A stretch of 64,000 nt of DNA. Source: Latrodectus hesperus. Taxonomy: Eukaryota; Arthropoda; Arachnida; Araneae; Theridiidae. The notes beneath the pieces were generated by a model, which saw nothing but the letters and a program-made list of their open reading frames with translations, was not told where the DNA came from and did not search any database. Numbering within the stretch: the stretch's first letter is position 1; each line of letters opens with the position of its first letter. The DNA lies in the NCBI GenBank assembly GCA_037975125.1, contig CM075853.1, positions 74,604,609 to 74,668,608 on the forward strand, given 5' to 3'. Below, piece after piece: positions 50,801 to 64,000 of this stretch. The position numbers and the translations under genes are program-made.

Positions 50801-53800
50801 AAAACTGAGTTTTGCAACCACCCATTATTTTTTAAACTTAAGCCAGGATAATAATTTTAATATTTTAGTTTAAACCACAATGAAATAACTCAGATTAATA
50901 TTTATAATTTTATTATTTATTTTTATAATTGTATTAATCATTTTTATTTTCTGAATATTAACTAATCCAAAATTTAATGATGGTTTTGAATTTTTGCTTC
51001 ACGTGAAAATACATAAAGTATTAATGGAATCTGCTTATAAAATTAATTTTTATAAAGTTATTTGTGTGTGTTAATTTGTTCGAAAAAGAACACAAATCAT
51101 AAGTGTTTCAAAACTGAAAAAAGCATTAACACAAACATTAATAGATATTTATTTTTACTAAGCTTTAATCGGTTATCAAATTGTGATAATGTAAATCTTT
51201 TAAATCAAATTAACGAAAATATTTTAAAATGTTTTGACGATTTGATGAGCTTTACATCTGTTAAATCTTCAACAACAGTATTTCTAGTTTGACAATGTCT
51301 GGTTTATGCTGTAGGCTTGAGTGTCATGACTATTTGCTCAATAGAATGTATCCTTCTGAAAATAGTATGAGAAAAACAGTACCATTTTCTAGTACTAATG
51401 ACATAACATCCTTTTAGCGTTATAGTTAAAATTTGCTATAAAACTTAGAATAAAAGTCGTGTTACAACCTAAAGAAGACAAAAAGCACGTTAACACGAGA
51501 AATAATATCATAAAAAATCATACTTTATAAATAAAGCTATCTCATTGTATTCTACTGGTACATTTAACAATTTCCGATTTCATACTGATTCAATACTATT
51601 TGCCATCATTGGGATTCTTATTATTATATCATAGATTTGCAGTAGCTTTTTATGTTATCTTCCTTAAAGATGAAAATGTTTTCAAAATATAAATAATATT
51701 TTCATTATTATGTTTCTTTTTCATTATCATTAATAATATTTTCATTCATACGAAGTGTATTAAAAATATAAATTATGAGCGAAGGCCGAATTCATTCGAT
51801 ATTTATTTTTTTGCTGATGTTGCATGTTTTAGTTTCGGAAGCAAACATAAATATTTTCATTCTCATACACTTTTTTGTGTGTCATTGAAAAATATCAAAA
51901 TAATTGTAGCTAATATGATTAAAAGTGTGAACTATTAATATGATTGAAACTTTATTATAATGTAAAGCAGTGTTCCAAATAAATATTGTGCAATTGAAAG
52001 CAAGCTTAAAATTTATATACATATAAAAATGAGAAGCACTGTCAAGTAGTTATGTTGTTGAGACTAATGATTCTAGTGTATAACGATCTATTCATTAGAT
52101 AATTTTGATGATAAGATAATATTGTGAAATATAAAAGTAGCATCATATGCCGAAATGAACAGTTTTTTCCGCAGTTAAATAACTTATGCCAATATTTTGG
52201 GGCAATGGTGCTTTAAGTTTTCAAACGCATATAATGATAAATAGGTATACAATTAATCTTCTTAGACAAATTTATCCTCATTAGCTTCAAAGTTTAGAAA
52301 TTAAAGCTCAGTGGCGTAATAGTGGGACAGCATTTTTCCCATAAACCTGGCATATCCAGGGTTTTACTTCAATCGTTATATTAACAATGGGACACACGGG
52401 TATTGTGTTTTTGCTTTCTTCATGTACATCTGTTGGGATAAGTGCTTAGGATATTTTAGGATTTCTTCACTTATTACACTTAAATACAGCCCCTTAGATA
52501 TGAAAAATTCTCGAAAGAATTATTTTCAAAATTAAAGAATGATTATGATAAATTAATATATCAAAAATAATAATATGCATAAGAAAAATTAAATTTCAAA
52601 GAAACATGCTCATTTATTGATTTCAGACTATTACTTAGGTGCTTAGTAATTTTAGCTGGCAATAAGTATATGCATAATACTTTGATTCCACATTTTAACA
52701 ATGCTATTTTATTAATGTTTTTATTTGAGTTAAGAAACGTGGATCAACCCTTTTTAAATTGGTTTTATATATTGATAAATTTAACTGCCAATAGGTATAC
52801 ACAAAAAATATAAATAAAAATTATAATTAATAATAATATTAAAAACAATAAAAAACTTTCACAAAAATAAAGTTTAATAACATAAATTAAATTTGGGCTT
52901 AAATTTAATGAATAACAACATTGGTAAGAAACATTTAATTGTTTTACATAACAGATTAATCGAATTTACATTAATAAAGAAAACAATTGATAAAATCATA
53001 ATTTATAATTTGACCAAACGAGGAGTTTTATAAGTTTTATAATTATGGTTTTGAGATAAATTTATTCGAATGCAGTTTGTTCATATATATTATATAGATC
53101 ATGAAAAACATACTTGTAATTTAGAGGAATATTAAAAAGATTTACAAATCTCCCTTTTTTCCTGTAGTGCAGTAAGAATATTTATTTTATTCCTTATTCA
53201 ATATGATTCTTGAAAATGTAGAAATAAATCAGGTTTTTCAGCAGCATGATGGGTTGCTCATCTAGCAGGTTTTTGAAGGTACTCACGACTTCTTTTCTCC
53301 GATTTATTAGTGTAATAATTTTGATGTTTTTTGAAGATAATTTATCTAAAGCTAGAATGAGGATATATTCTTCTTTAATAGTAAGAGTTAGCAATATGTA
53401 GAGCAATCTGGTTTTATAGCCATGGCTATTCAGATCGGCTTCTAAAGTTAATAGAAAATTTGCAAACTTGTAATGAGACTTTTCATTATGGATGACATAA
53501 GAGAAGTATTGATAACGTATTTACTTATGTAAGACTTGTATATTGTGTTTAAATATCAATTATCCTTTTTAAATACAACTCCCAGGAGAAAATCTTTACC
53601 ATTATCATTGTTTTAGCTAATAGGATAATGAGATGAACATCTTTCAATTTGAATTCAGTCCCATTACAGGGTTTCTTTTTATCACAACTGTTATCATGAT
53701 CATTTTTACTCTTCAGGGCTAGGTCAATCAAGAACTTTATTAGACTCCAAGTCATTTCAAATATCCAAACCTGAAATGGGGAATCAAACACAGAAATTGT

Positions 53801-56363
53801 GGAATAAAGCAAAATTTTATCTACTTAATTCTGTTCTGCATTATAAAGAAGTAGGAAAAGGATAAAAATAGTTAAGATTACGACAAAAATAATTAGGCGC
53901 TTTAAAATTAGAAGTCTAAATCTACATTTAAGTAAAGGTGAGAAGAAGAAAGAATTATGATCAATATGTATTGTATTTGTATAATACAGTGAGGAAAATA
54001 TGTAAATGCTATAAAGCAGCCGGGAACAAGAATTATTTATAAAAATGTCGCAGAATACATATTAACATACATTGTAAAAATATAGAAACAACATTTACTT
54101 TTTACAATTTGTGTGAAAATTCTTAAATTTCGTAAAATTAGAACAATTTGTTTCAAATAAAAATTTGTCATACTAGTTTAAAACATTCGAATATATTCTA
54201 ATAATCTGTTACAACTCTAGTCTTAAATTACAAAATGTTTTGTAATAAAGATCAGTTGGAGATACCATTTTCCACTGATATAAACGTAAAGAATGAGATA
54301 AAATAATGAGAATTTGATGTTATTATGATATTTATTTTGAAAAGGCGAGAGATTCAAAATTTATGAAATCCATGTCCTTAATTTTCATCTATTTTTTAGC
54401 CACACTATAGTGAATTGCTATAAAGTCTCAGTACTATTCTTCTTACTGAAAACAAAAACTATAAATCAGAAAACTAAGGTAAATGTAAAAAATCATAGTA
54501 GAGTAAATCTAACTAATGCAAAAGGAATGAATTAATGCTATAGAAGAAACTGGAATGTTAACTACACAGAATAACAGAGATAATATAACTTGCTAAAGAG
54601 AATGTTTATTATCAATACTGTTTTTCATGGTGTTGATTTTGTCTCTTGATAATGATTAAAAATTATGCATGATTGGGTATGTTTAGCGGGTTTTTAATTG
54701 GTAGAAACAGGTAAACTGGGAAAATATAACAAGAAATAGTTTTTTTTTTAAAATATCGTGAGATTTCTTAGTATATAATTGCATTACGTTTGCGTGAAAA
54801 GTTCACACTATTCTTGTAGTAGTGTTGTCTAATGGATTATATAACTTCCCAAACAATTTCAGGTTGTCAACTGAAAAAAAATAATCCGCCAGGTGATAAA
54901 ATGAGAATGTTTGCTATCACACTACTGGTTTCCAAATTAATGTAAGATCTCTAAATGCATAAGTACATTAATATGGATAAGAATTTGACACCTCCAGAGC
55001 CAGTTCTTTTCATACGATTCAAATTTGTGATGCTGTTAGTATAAATATATTAATCACATTGGCAGTAATCAAGATGTTATGTATTGGGCCCCCATTATTT
55101 TAGATAAATAATATATATATTTATTTAAATATTTTTTTCTCTTTCCACAAGCGAAAAGTTTTTGAAATAGAAAAAGTTATTTGATTCCTATAATAATTGG
55201 AAAATTTTTAAGGTTCATTTTAATTCAGAACAAAATATTGAATTTATAATATTTTTGACATACTTGTAAGACTTAGCAAACAAATAGATTTTTTCATAAA
55301 ATTTTGTGAAATAGAATACTAATATCAAACAAAACAAAATTATGAAACAATTAAATATTTCTTAAAAAGTCAAATATTTGAAAAATATTTCCTACAAATC
55401 TTTGTAAAATAATAAAGTGTCACATATCACCAAAGTGCAAAAATATTTTCTAGAAAAGAAGGAAGATCAAAATAAAATTGACTACCATCCCACTATAGAA
55501 ATCCAGTTTTGAAAAAGTAGCTGTACTTTGATCTTGACTGACATACAGTAAAATCTCGACATGTTTAATTTAAGGGAGAGGGAAAAGTTTCGAAAAATCA
55601 AATATCATCATGTATTTCAAAAAATATGGAACTATTTTGTGACACTAAAATAATTCTAACTTAACTTGTCTTAACATTTCAATAAAAAAAGAAAACTATA
55701 TGAAAGGGATAAGAAAAAAAATCAATCTCTGAAGTAAGAAAGATACGAAGTTGAAAAAAACTGCCCCCTAATTTAATTAATAAAAATTAGATATTATAAA
55801 ATTTTTTAAGCGAAATAAATACATCTTCTAATGAGGAATAATGGTAGAATAAAGTAGAAATACATAAAATATTTTTAGTAATTCAAAGCAACTCTAGATT
55901 TTACAACATTAAAAACGAAAAGTCACAAAATCTGAATTCAGTTCCTGAAAACTCTTAAATATAATTGTTTTTATGAATAAATTAAATATGAGTTTAAAAA
56001 TGATAAATTCATTTTTATATCCATTTTACGATACATAAAATAAGAAATCAACTGATTAAGAAACTTAGAAATAAACTTTCTAAAAAATTCCCAAGGATTT
56101 CCCCAACTAAAAAATTATTTCTGAAAAGAAATTTTTATGTATAAAGAACAATTACTTATAAGTATTCTGATTTTATTTTATTTATATGTCTATTCGAATT
56201 TGTACTTAAATAATGAATTATTAAAAACATTATTGGCAAAAAACCTTATTGTATGTGTGATACAGAAACAAATATTTTCTATAAAGTATATGAAATGTTG
56301 AGTACATACAATGAGCAAGTAAAAATACTAAGTTTTACTCCAATTTTTACATTTTCATCGTAT

Positions 56364-56414
56364 TCTTCTTTATTTTAAGAGACAACTTTTACTTGTCTCT
56401 TAAGATAAAGAAGA
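56364..56414. repeat. 22-bp inverted repeat, 7-nt loop
   Basis: Arms 56364-56385 and 56393-56414 pair with one mismatch that would be G-U in RNA. The inner 12 bp (TTAAGAGACAA and its complement) are mixed sequence rather than plain A/T. The arm length is like that of a small-RNA duplex, but the loop is short for a microRNA precursor. Confidence 0.85.
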
Positions 56415-58430
56415 TTTCCAGACTTTTAATAAAGCATTCTGGGAAATTCAGTCAAGAAAAATTTCTTTTGTTTTCAATATTCTCCACTTACATAGAACAG
56501 CTTTAAATAAAAGTAAAATGACTAGGGAGACATAAAATAATTGTAATAGAAGTTTACAAAATCAAAAAGCTTATAGATTTTATAATATTTACATTAATTT
56601 AAAATCTTAATAAAAGTGTCTCATAAAAATCTAGTTAAGATGCTTTAACACTTTATTTCTAATAATTCTATATTAAAAATGTTTTAGTATATTTTTAATC
56701 AGTAACTAATATTCAAAGCAAATTTTGACCTCCTATTTGCTTTTAGGTGTTCCTGATTAAAATGATTGATATAAGAATAATAAATATGTAATTATTTATT
56801 TCTGAATTTTTCTTTCCGAAAAACTAATAGCATTTAGTTAAATATGTCTGGTTTCATATTTTTCCAAAACTAATGAATTCCTAAGTTCTAAATAGTAAAA
56901 ATATCTTTTGAATTTTAATTTTGTAAATAATTAATGACTTCAAAAAAAACATTATTTAAGATATAAAATTTTTTATCTTGTTATGTTATATAACAATAAC
57001 AAAAGTCAATTTAATAAAAACTTTGATCTGAACGGAAAACATTATTATGAGTATCATAATCAAATTAAATCAAATATCAAAAATAAAAAATATACGTAAA
57101 ATATCATTATAAATTTATGCATTAATTTTATATAATTTTCTTTTAATTCATATAAATATTTTACCTAGATTTTAAACCTTCGAAGATTTGAAAAACTTGA
57201 TATTTAAACGTATTCTTAGAATTAACATTTCTTTAGGGATTAAAATAATATTTATGTTTTAAATTATTTACCTTGCGAATTATATACGTTTGTGTATTAT
57301 TATAGTCTTTTTATCATATACTGAGAATTTCATTCTAATAAAAATTGAAAAATCTAATGATATTTTTATTCAATTTAAATTGTTCTTAGTATAAAAATTT
57401 CCTTATGAAATTTTTTTTCACATATTCACATTAATTATAAATTTAAAAATTATCCTATTTATTTTAATATATAAGTTAATTTCATATTTCATAAAAATGC
57501 CATCAATTGTATATCAAACCCTTAAGTAAGACGGTATATTAAAATATAAAAACTAAAATGTTTATGTCTTGTAAAGATTTAATCCTGCTTTTTAGTTTTT
57601 ACATAGCCCATGATTCTATATTCTCATTCCATGAATTTATTAAAAGAAAAGATAATATTATTTAGTGAGCCTCTCTTTCTATGAAATTATTGCTTAGGAC
57701 AGTTTTAAGTAGAGTCGTTTGGAATAAATTTTTTAAAAACGTATTTTCGTCAGTATTATTTCCAATTTACTATGGGAAATCAATTAAAAATAATTTAATT
57801 CTTTTTTACAGTTCTGAACTGTAAATTTCCAGCTTACAGTTCACTTAAAAAGGGAAACGAACCATTTGCATCGTGAAATAGAAGTTAAATTTTAGTGGTA
57901 AGAAGATAATCTATTTTTGTATAGCTTGATAAGAAATATAAAGATTAAATTTCAAAGCTTTCATTTATATTCGTATTATTTATTTTATCATAATAAATAA
58001 CATCGATTTCTCAAACTATTAAATTAAAATAGAAATTATTTATGAATGCAAATCTCATGAACATTTTTTAAACAACGATTCAAAAATTTTTAAATTTTTT
58101 AATCTTTAAATTTTAGAAATCAAGGGTAACAATTATCGTCGAAAGTGCCAAATAGTTCTCTTTATATACTGCTTAAATATTGTGTATGGCGGGAAAGATT
58201 AAATATTGTATTTTTACTTACTCTGCATACATTGTATGACAATAAATTACCCTAAAGTTTATATACGTTTCCTTAGAATTTTTTTAAATAAATTTTATAA
58301 TCCTAGCTAAGTTTATTTTTCTTGGGATAAAGGGTTAAAGCTAGAGCTTTTGTGGTTATTAAAAATATTTTAATAATGTCGATAAAAATATACTTGCATT
58401 ATATACTGTTTATAATTCTTGCTTATGGAT

Positions 58431-60953
<2,523 letters not shown>

Positions 60954-63075
60954 AGGAGTTATTTTCTGCATTAGTTTATTTCTGGTTTACTTGGTTTGGA
61001 ATTAATACATAATTATATCTATATTTCTCTATAGAAAAATATTTAATTAAATTTTCTTTTACAGTTATCCTTAAATTTGCTTGTATTTATGTAACGATAT
61101 TTATTATTCATCAATTCATCATATTAAATTTTTATATAACTTTAATTTTTGTACTGGTTAGTTTTACACAGTTATAAGGTGTCAAAGGCACAATTTTTAC
61201 TCTTATATCCTGCATTCAGTAGAAAAGTCGGACTTATATGCCAGTGTGGTCAACATCTCCTTATGAAGTTGATCATGTGGTTTCTTACATCTATTTATTT
61301 GCTTATATTGCCTTCTATTTTATAACTATATTTGAATTTCATTTGTTCTAGCCATTATATTCTGATTTCTTTATCAATTGTATAGCTGAATATTTAAATT
61401 TCTATATAATTTAAATTTCGAAAATTTGAATTTTGTAATTTATAGTATTAGTAATTAGTATTTAACTGAAATATGAAAGGAAATATTTTTTAAGAGAAAA
61501 GTTAATTAGTAAATTAAATAAGAAAATTACAATTTTAAAGTAAGGTGATGGATAATAATTTTAATAATATTTTTTAAGTAATACAACAATAAATGATTTT
61601 TAAGTAATACATAAAAATATTTCTGTTCCCATAAATATAATTCAAAAAATGGAAAATGATACTCCAATAGTAGTCATCATAAATCGATGCTGCTAATAAA
61701 CTTTTATGCTATCATAAAGAAGTTTCATTTAATGTAATATATATTACATGCTGTTGGAGAATATTGATCTCTCTAAATAATGAATACTAAAGTTTTAACT
61801 TTTGAAGCATTAAGAACACTTGAAATGAGAATAAGGAAAAATATTTTAGTGTTTCAAATTCAAATATCTCAAATCTATGAAATTGGTAACAGATGAATAA
61901 TAAAAAAGAGAACGGCAACTATTTTATATTTTACTACTTTAAATATAAAAAATAAAAAATCACATTTTTAACGGGATCCATGATATTATTTAAGCATAAT
62001 TATTTATTTGAACAAACTTTAGATTGAAAAACATTTCTATTTATATAAAGAAAAATTTTTTCCCTACATATTCAGGATTTACTTAAAAAAGATTTCAAGA
62101 AATCATTCAGAAATAGACTACTGAGCATCCCTTTAGAAAATACAATGATATTTTACTTTTAAAACAATGTTATTGTTTTAAGTCACATAAAAATATTCTG
62201 TTTCCAGCAAAGCAAAACTAAGCAAATTTTATCGTAATAATTCGTCCTGAAAGTTTTTATTTCAGTTAAATATCTAATATAATTTGTTCTGTAAAAATTT
62301 TTAATAATTGCCAGTAAAGCTATTTCTGAAGAAATAGTGGTAAAGATTTAACTGAGTTTTTAATTTTTTAAAGATCCTTTGTTATAGCTTGCCACGTAAA
62401 GATGACTCACACTGATATTCCATAAATTGAATTGAGGTTCATTCTGTGCAAAAAAAAAAAAAAATCTGTTTTTCTGTTTTGTTATTTTTATCACGACTAA
62501 TATAAAGTATAAACTTACTGTAAAATTCCTTGTAGTTGATTTATGAATATGTAGCTTACCTAAAAATACTATAGTACACATGCATTGAGTCTAGTACCAT
62601 TATCTTGAGTACAAATAAAAAAAATTAAATATGTGGATTGAAAATATAAATTTATAAACAACATGACTTCTACTATTTATTACCCCCAATTATGATTATT
62701 TTTCATAATTTTTTTGTTCTTGTAGTAAGAGATTTTTCAGAAAAACAATCTCAAGCTTTACTCAATTTATATTATGTGCTTAAAATACACTCATTCCAAA
62801 AGTTGAGCTCGAATATGTAAAATGCAAAAAAATCAACAAATACTGATTTGATTGACAGCAAAATTCGGCTGAAAAGTAGCATATATATTTATGCATAAAA
62901 TAAAATCAATAATTATGTACAGAAATGAAAACCATATTAAATTTTTGTAAGTTATTGGATAATGACATGCTAGAGATTTAAACAGAATTATGTATAAAGT
63001 GAAAATAAACAGCATAAAAAAGGATATTAATAGGGTATGTGATCCCTCCTAATCTGTATAAAAATTTACACCTTG
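60954..63075. other. A+T-rich non-coding DNA, no gene seen
   Basis: No coding domain is visible. ACACTCATTCCAAAAGTTGA near 62788 resembles a Tc1-type end and could be the left end of the element whose transposase begins at 63076, but the partner end lies outside the window. Confidence 0.45.
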
Positions 63076-64000
63076 TTACCATGCTTTCAATGAAGCGTCA
63101 ACCACCGCAGAATTAAGCAATAGCTATTCTTCTTGTAAAGCAGTTTCCAGTTCAATAAGAGTGGCTGGAGGTGGAAAACGTGAAGATACAGCACGACCGG
63201 TAGCATCTCAAAGATTTTTAGGGGATTAAGGTAGGGCGAATATGCTGGCCCCGCCATATGCGCAATCCCTTTACTCTCCAGGTAGTTATCCACGATTTCA
63301 GCTCTATGCGGACGTGCGTTATCACCCATTAAAACAAAAGTAGGGCCAACTGCTGCATCGTACAATCTCACAATGGGTTCTAGGACTTCACCTTGATACC
63401 AGACAGCCATCACAGAAACCCGTTTAAAGATGTGCAGGTCGGTTTGGTATCTTAATGAAATCCCGGTCCACACCATAATGCTTCCGCCTCTAAATGCGTG
63501 ATGTTTAGTGATGTTTTGGGGTTGACTGTATGTTTCTTGTTAACGCGCCTTATCCTTATACGCTTGTCATCTGGCTCCAGAGCAAATATTGACTCATCAG
63601 TAAACATGACATCGCCCCAGTCAGACAGAGTTCAATTGACATGTTCCCCGCACCACTTTAATTGTGCCCCTCTTGATTGGACGGATAGACAAACACAAAT
63701 TCGAGGTATCCGGGCGTACAATCCACTCATATATAATCTTCGGCGTATAGTAGCTGCAGATATCACCTTACCAATGGACGCTGCAACCATACATGTCACA
63801 CGTGTGGAAGTCGCTCTGTGATTCTGTTTGGCTAAAATCGCAATATATACATCTTCCGCAGGGTTTGTAACCCTTGGACAACCGGCTACGGGCCTTCGGA
63901 CAACTGTCTGTGTGGTTTGGAATTGTTTCCATAAACGTGAAATTACAGAATGTCGAACGTCGATGAAAAGAGCAATATCTGAGATCGACTGTCTTGCTTC
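63076..64000 (-). pseudogene. Tc1-like transposase, broken, cut by window edge
   Basis: Reads leftward from the right edge. Pieces in order: helix-turn-helix region (ISDIALFIDVRHSVISRLWK) with downstream VVRRPVAGCPR, first catalytic Asp in FTDESIF (about 63598), MVWTGISL, second Asp in DNARPHRA, and the third motif followed by a C-terminal ELETALQEE tail. Defects seen: an in-frame stop about 63634, between HVN and TLSDW; a frame change near 63490; a frame change at the T5 run 63215-63219, after which the motif reads NPLKNL, with Lys where the family's catalytic Glu sits; and stops within the tail. The pseudogene ends at 63076-63078. The DD34E triad is therefore broken. The N-terminus and 5' terminal repeat lie beyond the window. 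The sequence style is like the Tc1 elements common in spiders, which is an impression, not a search result. Confidence 0.9.

Noticed and set aside
52309..52322. CAGTGGCGTAAT as an hAT-type terminal repeat
   Set aside because: No inverted partner, no 8-bp target duplication and no transposase nearby; twelve bases alone are too weak.
63498..63821. Plus-strand 107-residue frame at the right edge
   Set aside because: It is antisense to the Tc1-like transposase pieces, which carry recognisable motifs on the minus strand.

Overview
The window is eukaryotic and very A+T-rich (roughly three quarters A+T outside the elements). It has many long (TA)n and (CA)n microsatellites and no recognisable host exon. 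All supportable protein-coding sequence belongs to transposable elements: a Ty3/gypsy LTR retrotransposon, mariner- and Tc1-type DNA transposons, and a Tigger/pogo element. The mix and the style of the Tc1-type transposase suggest an arthropod, plausibly a spider, but that is inference. The window reads as intergenic or deep intronic DNA.

Layout. 1-8841: A+T-rich, nothing coding. 8842-15462: one complete LTR retrotransposon on the minus strand, with a 4-bp target duplication ACTG, two 215-bp LTRs that are identical base for base, a 1393-residue Gag-Pol frame and the rest of RNase H in the -1 frame. Its pol order is protease, integrase, reverse transcriptase, RNase H. This is the Ty1/copia order carried by Ty3/gypsy-type domains, as in the Gmr1-like group. 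18640-21910 and 27700-29870: two diverged direct copies of one segment. The first copy carries a large insertion with a G+C-richer unclassified repeat (about 19131-19433) and a foldback mariner remnant (19434-20138). 31805-32138: a (CA)n array next to a (TA)n array. About 32770-33130 and 37420-37690: unexplained G+C-richer islands. 41676-41755: a perfect 37-bp stem with a 6-nt loop. About 44980-45400: a heavily decayed Tc1-like remnant. 58585-60847: a Tigger-like element inserted inside a (TA)n tract, with a broken transposase. 63076-64000: a broken Tc1-like transposase that runs off the right edge.

How the parts relate. Only the LTR element looks recently mobile: its LTRs are identical and its polyprotein has one break, in RNase H. 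The DNA transposons are dead copies; each complete enough to judge has lost a catalytic acidic residue. Several of the breaks, including the one in the young LTR element, are apparent single-base losses in A/T homopolymers, so some may be assembly errors rather than mutations. The strongest candidate for an unusual system is the Gmr1-type retrotransposon, whose Gag also contains a stretch resembling the SCAN domain.
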